In this document: positions 35,306-47,300 of the stretch, in pieces
How the letters are laid out: each line of letters begins with the position of its first letter
Position numbering within the stretch: position 1 is the stretch's first letter
Source: Brachypodium distachyon
Lineage: Eukaryota; Streptophyta; Magnoliopsida; Poales; Poaceae
DNA length: 64,000 nt
Assembly (NCBI RefSeq): GCF_000005505.3
Contig: NC_016131.3
Span: 14,591,501 to 14,655,500, forward strand
Direction: 5' to 3'
Made by a program: the position numbers and the translations under genes
Notes under the pieces: generated by a model
The model's database searches: none
What the model saw: only the letters and a program-made list of their open reading frames with translations
What the model was told of the DNA's origin: nothing

Positions 35306-36597
35306 AAAAATTATATTGTTTTAATAATATATTAGATGTTAACATTGAATTTGTCCTCTTTTGGGAGCTCCTCTTGTACACATGAGATAGAGATATTTAG
35401 AAGATATTGTCCCCACATTATTAGCATTTTAATGCTGACTTTTCATATATACTTTTTGAAAGTAAAATGCTGATACAGGTTTTTTCATGAAAATAACCCA
35501 TCATCTGCAATGAAGTGGACTTGATATTATGGTTCTACTATATACATATCCCGTGTATGTTTTTTTATATTATTTAATTTCTGATGATAGATGTTTAGGA
35601 ATAATTTATGAATGTGATTCAAATCACGAGAATAATGGTTACATTAATTTCACGGGTAATTGCTCCATACATACATATGCACTCCCGAGGCATGTTTGTC
35701 TATAGGAATCTAATGTGACAATTATCACAATTCTAAACATCCTACTATAAATATCTATTTTATGGAATACTCTACACAAATATCCTAGTCTAGATACCAT
35801 AAGCTATGACCTTCCATGATAAATATCATCAATCTCTCTTCATGTATACTCTCAAGTTTTCGAGTGTTCTAATTATCTTACGATAAAATACTTATCACAC
35901 TCTCTCAAGAAACCTCCTTGCAAATATTTTCTTCTTTGGTGCAACCTCTTAAACCTTTTAGAATATTGCAATCTTCTCGAGCGTTCACTAGAAGGCTCCT
36001 TGTAAATATTTTACTTTTATCCAAAGTATTCTAGAAACTTCTCAAGTATGCATTGTTAATTTTCAACACTGCGCAAACACATGCCGGAACTTCCGGCTAG
36101 CCGAAACTTCCGCGAATTACCTGAACTTCCGCATATTCCCGAGAGAACAAACAGAGAGCAACCGGAGGTTGGGCGGGAAGTTGCACCGGAACTTCCTCCA
36201 CCTGGTTGGGGTGGAAGTTCTAGGCGGAACTTCCTCCACCTGGAATGCAGCCGGCACAAAAACAGTTCTTTGAAAATTGGTTACTCCTCTCACTTTTTGG
36301 GTAGGCTTCTTGGTGGGTGCAATATATGTATTTGCGTACGTGAAATTGATTCACCCATTTACCTTCCCTTGTGGACTCCGTTTTTATACTACGGAGTTCC
36401 TGCGACTCAATATAAATAAAAAGCCGCTAAACACCACTATGCTTCTTTTCTTTTTAGGGCAACAAATTGACTTGTGCCAAATGATCTCAAATCTGAAACA
36501 CTCAAGCACACGATTAGTCCACGTGTCATGTTGTCATTAACACCAAAACACTTAGGGAAGGAAATGCCCTTTCATCTGGTGATATTGCTCTTTATAT
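35306..36597. other. Intergenic region with probable retroelement debris
   Basis: The stretch 35340-36060 is AT-rich and contains near-repeats such as CTCCTTGCAAATATTTT and CTCCTTGTAAATATTTT. It is followed at 36080-36245 by a block rich in GGAACTTCC words. This recalls non-coding parts of LTR retrotransposons, but no LTR pair, primer-binding site or protein was identified. Confidence 0.35.
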
Positions 36598-37260
36598 CAC
36601 TACTACAAAACAATGCATATGTGACGAGTCATCAGTGACGGGCCCCCATCAGTGACGGGCGCGTGAGGCCCGTCACTAATGGTTTAATGTGAAAAATAGC
36701 AAAATTCACACAAACACACATCAGTGGCGGTCACTTCATTTAGGCCCGCCACTGATGACTAATGGAAACCTTTGAAGATTGAAATAATCATAACTAATTT
36801 ATAAAAAATCAGAAAAATGTGATTCTTGCTAAAGTCTTATTTTTTCTTGCTTAACATGATGGAACAATAATATCATATGTTAGCATATTAAAAATGAAAT
36901 GTAGTACAAACTTGTTATTTTCCACACTTGAAATTTATGGTTTTATGCCAAATGACAAAAGTATGGTTTCAAATGAGATATTTTTGTGAAGGAACTTGCA
37001 ATTAACATGGTTCCAAATGAAACCTATCCATTTTTCACACAAAGTAGACCATATTTATAATTTATAGACCAACGTAGTTATATAAAATACTTTACATTAT
37101 ATGAAATATGGAAATACAAAAAAAAATGTCTGGCCTCATCACTGTCGGGCCTCGCAGTTATACCCGCCAGTGATGTCATTTTTTGGGCCGGCCAACCCAT
37201 CTGAGTCCTAAAAAGCCTGGCCTATAAACCCCCCTCGGCTAACCCTAACCCCCACCTTCT

Positions 37261-37261
<1 letters not shown>

Positions 37262-37294
<33 letters not shown>
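37262..37294. repeat. CT dinucleotide microsatellite
   Basis: About 16 uninterrupted CT units inside the CACTA element, at the start of its GC-rich interior. A pyrimidine-rich tract of this kind is common in grass 5' leaders. Confidence 0.95.
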
Positions 37295-37296
<2 letters not shown>

Positions 37297-37545
37297 ATTC
37301 CCTTCCTCCCTTCCGTCGCCACCTCTTTCCCCCCTCCAGATCAACCTCTCCACCTCGTCCCTCTCTCTGCTCTCCCTCTGTACCTCCACCTCACGCGCCC
37401 CTCTCTCTCTCTCCCTCTCCTCTCTGCGAGCCCGCCGCCACCCTCACCATGGCGTCATCCCCCACCGCCAGCAACCGGGATCCGGCCTCCCTCGCACAGC
37501 AGCGGCGGGATCCCTGGGCTGTCAGTCCAGAACCAGAGATTCAGT

Positions 37546-37728
37546 TCAGAGCCCGAAGTTGCAGAGCGTGAGCAACTCCATGTCGGCGTCGACGTGCTTG
37601 GTCCAGAGACGCTTGTGCTGGTTAAAGGCGACGTCGAGCCACAGCTTCATGTCCCTGTTGAAGTGTACCACGGCCGCTCCCCTGATGTCATCTGGCCTAA
37701 CGTGCGGCTTGCATCCCAGCGGGATCCG
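37546..37728 (-). pseudogene. Captured C-terminal fragment of a galacturonosyltransferase (GAUT, GT8)
   Basis: The minus-strand frame of about 60 residues contains IRGAAVVHFNRDMKLWLDVA and LWTKHVDADMELLTLCNFGL before a stop codon. This matches the C-terminal end of plant GAUT proteins, which add galacturonic acid to pectin and have AAVVHFNGNMKPWL and a Trp-Thr-Lys block in this position. The catalytic N-terminal part is absent, so it cannot be an active enzyme. It lies inside the CACTA element and is bordered by a 15-bp direct repeat (37477-37491 and 37721-37735). The family match is from memory of the family motif, not from a search. Confidence 0.75.
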
Positions 37729-38422
37729 GCCTCCCATGCCGCTCAGCCGCCGGATCTGGCCTCCCCCACCCCTCGCCGCCCGTCAGTCGTGAGATATCAA
37801 GTACGGCGCCGCCTGACCCGACCCCGCGCACGCGCCGTCGGATCCAGCGCCCCCGACTCCTCTCCCGGTTAGTTTCGATCGGTTCTGTCTCTACCTCTCC
37901 GGATTTCTGTTTTCTCGATCTGTTTTCTCTCTCAATCTCTCGATCTGTTTTCTCTCTCACAGCTCGCGGGTGGAGAGGAGGAGCTCGTCGCTGCCATCAT
38001 GGAGACGCTGGGCTGCCGTTGCTTGACGAGGATTCCGTGCGGAGCTGACCCTGGACTGCCGTGCCGTGGGTTCGGTGCGCGGCCATGGAGGGCGGCACGC
38101 CGGTTCTTGCCACTGCCGGTTCTCGATTTTGTGGTTCTAGGTTTTTGTTTATGTGATTCGTTTCTGTGGTGAGATCTGTGATCCTGTGAGTTTCCATTTC
38201 GTGATTTGTGAATTGTTGAATGGACGACCAAAATTTGCAGGCCCGTGGCCTGCTTTTTTTTTAAAATAATGAAAATGTTATCGGTGGCGGGCACAAAATG
38301 TAATCGACAGTGATAGGTGCATCATTACTAACGACCGAAGCACCCGCCAGTGATGTACCCCACATCGCAGGCAGCAAATTTGTAACAGACGGCCCGTCTG
38401 TTGGCGTTTTGCGCCCGTTACT

Positions 38423-38514
38423 GATGTGCTCTTTTGTAGTAGTGTATAGTGACATATTTGCATCTACCGATGTGCCCTTTTGTAGTAGTGTATAGTGACA
38501 TATTTGCATCTATG
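38423..38514. repeat. 46-bp tandem duplication of the CACTA right end plus flank
   Basis: Units 38423-38468 and 38469-38514 each contain CTTTTGTAGTAGTG followed by TATAGTGACATATTTGCATC. The transposon terminus and 24 bp of flanking DNA are present twice. Confidence 0.9.
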
Positions 38515-38685
38515 CAACACAAGCAATCGTTATCTTTCAAGACATGATGATTCCATGGGATCAATGCCACATGATTTGCATCTGGTTTATCATTATGTGA
38601 AGACCTGCACATGTGTGTGATGTCCCATACCTCATAATTTTAGAATGATTGGTGGATACAACCACTAGAATAGAATGAAGTTTAA

Positions 38686-38836
38686 ATTAGTGTTGAATAA
38701 AGTTGGATCTTCCCCTAAAAAAATGTTATGAGCCTCGTGCAAGTTAGTTTTTTTCATCAGTACTCATGTTCAAGTTAGTGTTGAATAAAGCTGGATCTTT
38801 CATAAAAAGAATGTCACGAGCCTGGTGCAAGTTACA
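38686..38836. repeat. Local direct duplication, about 60 bp
   Basis: GTTGAATAAAGTTGGATCTT through GAGCCTCGTGCAAGTTA (38691-38746) recurs at 38780-38834 with small changes. A second small duplication of GTGGTCTCAGCTGGTCATTG lies at about 38995 and 39063. Neither is coding. Confidence 0.75.
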
Positions 38837-39496
38837 CGATGTCACTAGCAAGCTGGCATAGGGAGTCGAAAACGTCCTCTCCAAAGGCGTCAATCCGCCT
38901 CGGCGTTTTTCCGAGCACTTAGCTAGCTTTAGCTTTTCCCTTTCATTCTGCGCGTCTGCGCCTATACATTCCGACTCTTAATTAAGATTAGAGCGTGGTC
39001 TCAGCTGGTCATTGAGATTATGCATAGGAAGATGGAGGAATCAAGGGCGGCACAGATCACAGTGTGGTCTCAACTGGTCATTGAGATTAAAACCGGTCCA
39101 TGGGTGGATTTCCACAGAAAGATATACTAACACAGCAATTACGAATACGTATGAATTTGTGCATAAATTTAGCTGGGGTACCTACGTACACGGGACGGGA
39201 ATCATAACAGTAAAAAATACAAACAAAAGGAGAAGAGATCGTCGACTACTTAAAATTGCGTGCAAAGCGCCTAGCTAGCTAGTACGGACACTCTGAATCT
39301 TCAAGTGCGCATGCATGACAGCATCAGCCTGTTCAAAAATTCACAAGCTAGCTCAAGCTGTATAATCTATAATGTGCTCAGTTGAACTTCCATTGAGGAG
39401 CCGGGTTCATACGCCGTTGTCTGAGAATTTCCTTCAGCTTCCTTTCCGTTATTTGGTAAAAAAAAAAGCTTCCTTTCCGTTAATTCTGCGATAAAA

Positions 39497-39790
39497 GGCC
39501 CCTTTGTTTCAAAGGAATTCCAAAAAAAATTTGGAGGATTTCAAATCCTCAGGAATTTTTCCTACGTGGTTCGTTTGATTCAAAGGATTACAAACCATAG
39601 GAAATTTTTCTTAGGATTCATTTCTACTAGTTTTGTAAGAAAAATTCTATCCAATCCAACTTCATTGTAACAATCCTATGTTTTTTTCATGTGCACAATC
39701 AAACACCGTCTGTTTCCTGTAGTATTGAAGATGACATGCCACTTTGACCTTATATTTTTCCTATTCCTAGGTTTTAGAAATCCGTGTCCC
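39497..39790. mobile_element. Probable degraded MITE of the CCCCTTTGATTCAAAGGA type
   Basis: The stretch starts GGCCCCTTTGTTTCAAAGGA and contains GTTTGATTCAAAGGATT and many GGAATTTTTCCTA-like words, a composition common in grass MITEs. A matching inverted right end was not found, so its limits are uncertain. Confidence 0.4.
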
Positions 39791-40351
39791 TAATTCTTTT
39801 AAGAGATTGATTGGATTCTCGAACACCCGTACTTGGCTGGCACCGGCAGCCGCAGCAGGGACAGGCCTGCAGGGTAGCAGAACAAGAGAATCAACAGGGG
39901 TCTTCAAATGAGTTCAGTGGTGTGGTACGAGATTTTGTTTAGGAGGTACTACTAACTAACACAATAATTTTTTTCAAAAAATATACATAATAATTTACTA
40001 TTCCACCAACAACAAAGGATGTCTCAACTTTCAATAAATTTGAATGCATCTATATACTAAGTCATGTCTACATACATTCAAATTTTGACAAACTTAAAAC
40101 ATTTTTTGTTGGACGGAGGAAGTACAACAATAAGATAAACAACAACGGTTCTGGGATCACAATGAAAAGAGAAGAAAAGAAAAGAAAATTGTTGTCTCAC
40201 CATGTCTCGACTCGAGGTTGGTTGATTTCTTGGCCAAAAGCGTGTATCACGAACGAACAGTACCCGGAACTGAAGGGCGCCGCAAACTCACTCTCGCAAT
40301 GTCAATCGGAAACAAAATCTCTCGCCTTCACGATTATGAAAAACCGTATAG

Positions 40352-40539
40352 TATTTCCTATGTTTTATAATTCTTGTCAAAATATTACATGTATCTAGAC
40401 ATTTTTTAGGAATAGATACATATTTCTTCCGTTCCTAAATACTTGTCGCTGTTTTAGTACAACAGTGACAAGTATTTAGGAACGGAAGGAGTACACATTT
40501 GGTCAAATTTGAGATAAGAATTATGAAACGGAAGCAGTA
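40352..40539. mobile_element. Stowaway-type MITE interrupted by a second Stowaway
   Basis: The outer left end TATTTCCTATGTTTTATAAT pairs with the complement of the right end, TACTGCTTCCGTTTCATAAT. Its left half shares ATATTACATGTATCTAGAC with the elements at 5592 and 24992. The inner element occupies 40421-40493. Confidence 0.85.
40421..40493. mobile_element. Inner Stowaway-type MITE (nested insertion)
   Basis: A 73-bp near-palindrome. TCTTCCGTTCCTAAATACTT pairs with AAGTATTTAGGAACGGAAGG. TA lies at both borders. It sits in the middle of the older element at 40352-40539. Confidence 0.88.
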
Positions 40540-41524
40540 AGAGATAGCAGGCACAGGGGACGTACGTGACGGCTTAATATGTAGGGGCAATCGTCGTACG
40601 TATGTGTACGTCCGAGTCCCTACCCATCTCCTGTTCTTGTTACAATATAAAATCTATCGAGCTTTCCGTTTCCTCCTCCTGGCCGGTCTTGTTCGTCTCC
40701 TCTTCCTTCTTTCTTGTACACGGGCTCGCCCTCTCCACCTCCCATCAACCCCACAAAACAAGCTCCAGTCCTGATTAGATTCTAATTAAAAACAATTAAG
40801 AGCTCTGGTCCCTCGGAAGAAGAAAGCTCCGGTGTGTTGGTCCAATCACTGTTCGGCACGACACACGTAGATCACCTCACCTTACAAAGGACGGAAGACA
40901 AACGAGAATACTCTTTTATCTTGCCCGGAGCTAAGCAGAAAGCACAATCGACAAGAGCAAACAACAAAGTTCGGCACCCAAACCCAAGTGACTGACTGCT
41001 AAAATAAACCAAATGGTTCCGGTTCCGGCAGGTGACTTGGACACAAGCAGCAAAAGAGAGCGTACGCACCGTTCAATGGCCACGGGAGACGAGAGCTAAC
41101 AGTAACAGCGGATGACGGCAACAAGCACACAGGAACCAAGGGACGTAAAAGGTGGCCACGAGTGTAGTAGTAGTAGAACAGATGACCCACCCCGCCGGCA
41201 ATCGGATTCAATTATCAGCTTCACACAACCAAATTGCATTGGATTAAGCCAGAGACAGCGACACTTTGTACAAAAGCAAGTACGACTAAAGTTGCATTGG
41301 ATTAAGCCAAAGATCGCGGCACTTTGTACAAAAGCAAGTAGTACCAAAGAAACGCACACCACACGAACATATAGCAAGTAGAGCATCACCATCATCTGAT
41401 CATCGCCATCCATGGCCACAGATCTTACAACAGTGCTAGTAGTAGTAGAACCTTCTTCAGCCCTGGATTTTCAGAATCTTACTCAGTTCAGGTAGTTCAT
41501 GGCAGGGCAGGGCATGGCCGGCAC
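40540..41524. other. Intergenic region before the REF/SRPP 3' end
   Basis: The stretch includes the likely 3' UTR of the REF/SRPP gene near 41460-41524. A short direct repeat lies at 41233-41275 and 41292-41334 (TTGCATTGGATTAAGCCA through CACTTTGTACAAAAGCAAGT). No other gene was seen. Confidence 0.45.
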
Positions 41525-42910
41525 CTACTGGGTCTCGGTCCCGCCGCCTTTCAGAGGCTCGGCGGCCTCTGGCGGCGAGGGCTCGCCGAACACCTTGGCG
41601 ATGCGCTCGGTGGGGATGGCCGGGAGGTAGCGCGCCCCGGTGTACCCTTGCTGGGCAGCGGAGGCGATCACGCTGTTGTACTTCTCTGACCAGTAGGCGG
41701 CCGTGGGCACGACGATCTGCGCCACGTGCGGGAACAGCGGCAGGCCGTTGAGCGCGCGCCAGGTGGACACGGCGAGGTGCTCTGCCGCAGGCTCGTAGCG
41801 CGTGTAGAGGTCCTTGGCCGCCGGCTCGATCTTACCGAGCACGTCCTTGGCCACTGGCTCGACCTTCCCGTACGCGACGCGGGCTGCGCCAGACAGGCCC
41901 GACCGCTGCGCCTCGCTGGTGATCTCCCTCGCCGCCTCCGGCACGCCTTGGGCTGCCGCGTAGGCACGGGCGGACGCGGCCTTCAGCGACGACGGGAGGT
42001 GCTTGTCGAGCTCCTGCACCGTGCCGTCCACCTGCGGTTCATTGTCAGTGCACGTCAGTTAGCAACCACACGCAGTTTGTTCGGATACAGTGCTTGAAAT
42101 CTACACCCAATTGTCACTGAATTTTCACTGCGACAAACGCAATCAAATTTAATACCCTCCCAGAGCGTGACTTCGTTGTCGGCATGTGATTCACTCGCTA
42201 CCTCGGAGTCTCCGCCAGAGCTACTGTGCGACGGAATCTGAAGGAATCTAGGGACCAGGACACGGCATGATTTCACTGACCAGCGTACTAAAAAAATTCC
42301 CCACCGCAGAGGTGATTAACACAGCGCTAGGTCACAAATCAACGGCGCAAACCCGGGGTCTTTCCCGTGCTTCCGTGCGCGGCATGGCACGGCAGCAGCA
42401 GCCCTAGCCCCCCGGCGAAACAGCCGCTACGCGCCCCGGCACCGCGGAACGAGCACAACCGTACACGTACCACCAACCAACCAATCGCTGTTACCGCGGA
42501 GGAGAAGGGGAAGGGGGGGAATTGCGCGTACCTTGCGGTCGACGAAGGCGAGGACGTGGAGGGGGACGTCCTTGAAGCGGCCGACGACGGGGCCGGCGAC
42601 GCCCCTGACGGCGGACTCGACGGCGTCGACGCCGGGGCGGAGCGGGCCGGAGTGGTCCCTGGCGAGCGCGTAGAGCCCCGCGAGGCACAGCGCTGCCTGC
42701 GCCGCCGCCACGTGCACGAACTCCAGCCGCCTCAGCCTCGGCCTGCCCTCCTCGCGCTCCACCTCCACCTCCCTCTCCTGCAACCAAACCCCCCAAAATC
42801 CCGAACCAAATCAGCACCAAATCGAGCGGAAAAGCAGCGGGAAGAAGGGGAGATCGAAGGGGTTCCGGTCGTCCGCTTACCACCACCTGCGGGCTGGGCT
42901 CTTCCGCCAT
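41525..42910 (-). CDS. REF/SRPP-like protein (rubber elongation factor / stress-related family)
   Basis: REF/SRPP family members coat lipid droplets or rubber particles, and in non-rubber plants are linked to growth and stress responses. Three exons, 42910-42881, 42777-42532 and 42031-41525, encode 260 residues. The family pattern is clear: RLRRLEFVHVAAAQAALC near the N-terminus, GPLRPGVDAVESAVRGVAGP, then VPLHVLAFVDRKVDGTVQEL, a repeated VEPVAKDVLGKIEPAAKDLY segment, and FPHVAQIVVPTAAYWSEKYN. No signal peptide or membrane segment is evident, as expected for a peripheral droplet protein. The ATG at 42910 (MAEEPSPQVV) gives the family's usual short acidic start. A TATA-like box lies 134 bp upstream on the same strand. 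Confidence 0.93.
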
Positions 42911-43043
42911 GGCTCGCGCACCGGACGCGGGGTTTTTCTCTAGAACCTGGTCGGGGGAATACGATGTGACTCGGGGAGACGGCAAGGAATCTCTCTCTAG
43001 TTTTCCTGCTCTTCTAATAAACGAGGAAATGGAGGGAACCGGG

Positions 43044-43050
43044 ATATATA
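43044..43050 (-). promoter_or_regulatory. TATA box of the REF/SRPP-like gene
   Basis: On the minus strand the sequence reads CCGCCTATATATCCCGG, 134 bp before the ATG at 42910 and in a GC-rich promoter. Confidence 0.6.
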
Positions 43051-44319
43051 GGCGGTGAGGGACGTTGCTGGACCGTGCGATGCGGGCGGCGTTCGATCGC
43101 AGCCGTCGACTGGGAACGGGCCAGAGGCGTCCAGATTCCGGAGCGGGGCCGCCACGTTATGGCGGGCGCGGGGGACACGTGGACGGCGTGACAGGGTGCC
43201 GTGTCCACGTCTCTTCCGGCGGTATCTTGTCTTCGTCCGTACGTGTGTGCCGGGACGTTGGGCTTGGACTGTCGATGGATGGATGGACGGCTGTGGTTGA
43301 CCGGAGAGCACCATTGCGGTGGGCGGCGGTGAGGTCATGCTGCTGATGTGATGTCTGACCCTTTGTTCTTGACGTGTTTGTGGGACTGTTGGGACTTGGG
43401 AATGACGGGGCCTGAGGATCCGGATGCGATGCAGTTCGTTTGTTGCACAATGCGTTTTGCTTGAGCTTCGAGCTGCAGATTTTGTATGAGCGCTTGTTAC
43501 TGGTGAAGCAGTACTCTTTTGCTTTACGTTTGTGTTAATTCAGCGGCTGTTCAACCAACACAGGAGGATCACGCCTACTCACGTGCCTCTGGTCTTTCTT
43601 GCCGTGGCCTCAGATCGGATCCCCGTAGAAATTCGGCCGGAGCCAGATCTTCGCCATACTGTAGATCCCAAGACAGCAAGAGAACAATGGACAGACATAG
43701 GTCGTGGCCTGTGATGACTTTAATTAAAACCTGGTACCATACTTATGCCACATTATGCAACAAAGCAAACCCATGACTGATGCCGCCCGTGTCAGGTTAT
43801 GCCGGCAGCGGTTGTCGTGCTGGCAAGATCAACATAAAGAAGTACGGCAGCGGATCAGACACATCCGAAGCACGTGCAAACATGAGAAGAATAAACACGG
43901 GAGATCGAGAAGGCACCGAACACTCACGGAGAAGTGGAAAACTCACCTTACCTTTTAACTGCGAATTGGCGACGAAAGAAGACTTGTAACATCATTCACA
44001 TGATCGACACGCAACAATCAATTTCTAACGTAATAGTACATAGGAACATACAACCTTCTTTCCCGATTAGATGCCTTCTTCGTTGGGCTTTACCTCCGAT
44101 CAGATACACAGATTCTTATTGTTTCTCAGACGTTGAATAATGGGGCAGGCGCAAGCACAGTAAGCTGCAGCTGCTGCACTGTGATCTCGAAACACATTGG
44201 ACGCCATGGCAGTCATTGGCAGCTACGCATAGTGACACCCAGCAGGAGGATACTGTTTTACAGACGTAAGCTCGTCGCAGGAAGCAAAGCATGCAACTCA
44301 GGTGTTCCCGCCCTATGCC
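43051..44319. other. Intergenic region between REF/SRPP-like and CARM1 genes
   Basis: The GC-rich right-hand promoter of the REF/SRPP gene (to about 43450) gives way to AT-richer sequence holding the 3' UTR of the CARM1 gene. No gene or repeat was recognised. Confidence 0.45.
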
Positions 44320-47300
44320 CTATCGAGTGAAGGCCGCTGAGTCTCGCTCTTGCTCTACCGTGATGCCAGGGCTGAGCCCATCTTGCATCTGCTGTCCAGA
44401 CACCTGTTCCCAGCACACAAACGTTACATCTATGAAAGAACTAAGTAGAGACATTTTGAAGGTTCAAACTCAGGATATGGATCACTGATCACATGGTGAT
44501 ATTTCTAGTGTTGTGAACACAGAAATACACACTACATGATGATGTTTCTAGTGTTGTCAATGTTTTGTCAGCAACAGAGATATACATACAATCATAGTAC
44601 CATGTGAAGAAAAAATATGCTGGTTGCCCAATACATCATTAGAAAAGGCAGGAACAGCTTACCTGTGCCTGCAAAGATGACAATGGCTGCTGCTGTTGGT
44701 CTTGTGGCATATATGGTTGCGGTTGAGACAACCTGTAGTATGGCTCTTTCAGTTCAAGTTTGGCTGTGGATGTCTGCAGGATGCCGCCTTGCTCTGCACC
44801 CACACCCCACATTTTGGCTTCCAGAAAGAATCGAAAGAGCACAAGAACCATGAGCTTCAAAAGTTCAAATGCAAAAGATCAAGGAATGGTAAGAAAAGAA
44901 GAAACTGATGGCCAACCTGACATTGTTAAGTATATTGTGTAGCTTTGCGCACTGTGGGCCACCAGATGAAGGCGGCCTGTTATTTCTTGCCCAGCCATAA
45001 CATATAATGGCTGAGAAAGTACGCATCGCAGTTGGTACCAGTGAGTCGTAGGGGAGCCTGGAGCAGTGGTAAGCCATCTTTGCACAGTGCTACATTATAA
45101 ATACCAGATCTTTAATCCAAAAATACTTATACACCGATTGAAGAAGGTATAAGAAGGACAAATACTGCAATACTGGACCTAGAATATTAACAGGCCAAAA
45201 TATGCTGACATAGTACTGACCTCCCGTCAAACAATACATCAAACCAACAAGCTAGCCCGTGTACCCTAGTGCCAACAGAGGATACAAAACTCAGAGGAAT
45301 ATCAATCTCGTAAAGGTCCTCTTCCTGAAAAAGAAACATAATGATGCCACATTTTGCACAAACCAAAATAATTTCTAGAAAAATGGCATGTAAGTTCAAT
45401 ATCATCTCCAGGAGTATATCTCTACCTTCAGGCTAGTAAAATCAAGTGGATGATATGTAGGTGGAGAGACCAATAATCTTGGATCAAATGCATCCACCAC
45501 AGGCTGCAGAAGAGTTGCAGAAACATTTACATTTGTCAGCATGGAACACTCGCTTTGCTCGACAGCACTCATTCATGGGTCATATACTTAGTACACAAAT
45601 AATACTGTAACAGCCACATTAGAATGCCATGTTTGAACAGCAGCACAAGAACATCAGAGAACAGAAAGAAACATAAAAGAAATAGCCAGAGATCTGTTTG
45701 TTTCAGTCAGATAAACTGGGAGATCCATCAGAAACAGAGCGTGGTTAATGTTAGTAATTCACTGGACAGAAACAGAATGTAGAACATTTGAGCAGTTCAG
45801 TTGTTACAATATTGTTTCATTGTTTCTGAAGTGTCTAAATAAATAATATATGTAGTGTATAATAGTAAGATCCAACCAGAAATGAGGTAAGGATCTGAAG
45901 CACCTCTAATTCCCAAAGATGAAGACAAAACCAGGGATCAAATACAGATACTCCCTCCGTCCCATATTAAGTGACTCAAATTGGCCCAAATATGGATGTA
46001 TCTATGCCTAAAAAGTGTCTAGATACGATAATAGAAAGTCACTTAATATGTGACGGAGGAAGTAGAAGTACCAAATGAAACAATTTGCTGTGAGACTCTA
46101 TAAGACGATGTATTTCAGGGTAACTACAGAGCAGAATGGCACATGCCAACAGAGGTAGCTGTAGTATTACAGAGAACATAATCGCCTATTTTAACTACCA
46201 ATTTACCATGACACAAGTTGAAATGCAAACAAAAGGCTAACTGGTAAGATCAAATAGTAGTGACCTGTGAAAAATATCCATCAAACGCTGAACCATGCAA
46301 TGGTGTGAGATCAACACCAAAAAAGTTATGCTGCTGCCAAAAGAGAGCCTGCAAGTACATACGGCTGAAAAATAAGATTTGTGGAAACAAGAGAGTCCTC
46401 GAATATAATGACAGACTTGCACCAAGTGATAAAAATGAATACAGACAGAAAGCAAGTCATGAAAAGATGGTAGTTAGTATAGTAGTCCAATCTCAGAACT
46501 ACGTTGCTTCGCTATATTAGCTTTGCATCAAATTTAAGTTGACATGACATCAAACTTTTAAGCTCAAGGGTGTCAATACATCCTATCACACAGCAGCAGC
46601 ATGACATAAAACATGGACAAGCAAAGGATTCTTGTCTGGTTGGCTCCAGGCCTTAATATCTACCTGTTAAAACCTATAACATAGATGCAGATGTCCAAAT
46701 ATGCAGGACAGGACTTTAGGCTTGATCAAGCCAGTACCCCTACCTAGAAAGTATTGCCCATGTTCAATGGGCCGCTCCACAGCTCTCCTATATACAAAAG
46801 AATGAGCGCGGAAGAATCATAACATGCACTATTCCATCTTATACTATGTATAAACAATAGCACAAAACTAAGAACACCGCGAAAGCAGAACTCTGTAATA
46901 ACGCCTTTAATCCAGTAAAGAAATACAGTAAACATAAAGCTTCACAGAAAGCACTCGATAACAACAATGCAAGAAAAACTAGCAAATGACAGTACCTTGT
47001 TTGCCATTTCAACATAAAGGTATTCATCGGAAAATGGAGCCATATGAATCCTAGAAAATATTGAAGCTGTCAGCAGTAGTAACTTTGAAATGAATTTCAA
47101 GAATAGTGTGGATGAGCTCATTGTTCTAAACATATTGGGCGGAGCCAAACTATTTGTAAAGTTGTAAGACCATTTAACTCCACAATTGCACATAATTTAA
47201 ACATATTCCAATCCACCAACGAATGTATCAGAACTTCCAAAATAACATCATTGAATGCTCCCGCAAAAAAGAATATAATTTCAATGTGAAGTTCTATTGG

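Larger units (their letters stand above)
36598..38444. mobile_element. Non-autonomous CACTA (En/Spm) transposon carrying gene fragments
   Basis: The left end CACTACTACAAAA matches the complement of the right end TTTTGTAGTAGTG, and TAT lies directly outside both, the 3-bp duplication expected for CACTA elements. Subterminal regions repeat CAGTGACGGGC and CAGTGGCGGG-like words, which are typical transposase-binding repeats. The 1847-bp element has no transposase reading frame. Its middle (about 37240-37990) is GC-rich, with a CT microsatellite, a captured galacturonosyltransferase exon and a stretch that looks like a captured leader and intron. Confidence 0.9.

Noticed and set aside
37559..37872. 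Plus-strand open frames inside the CACTA element
   Set aside because: They are antisense to the captured GAUT fragment and show no transposase or other protein similarity that I recognise.
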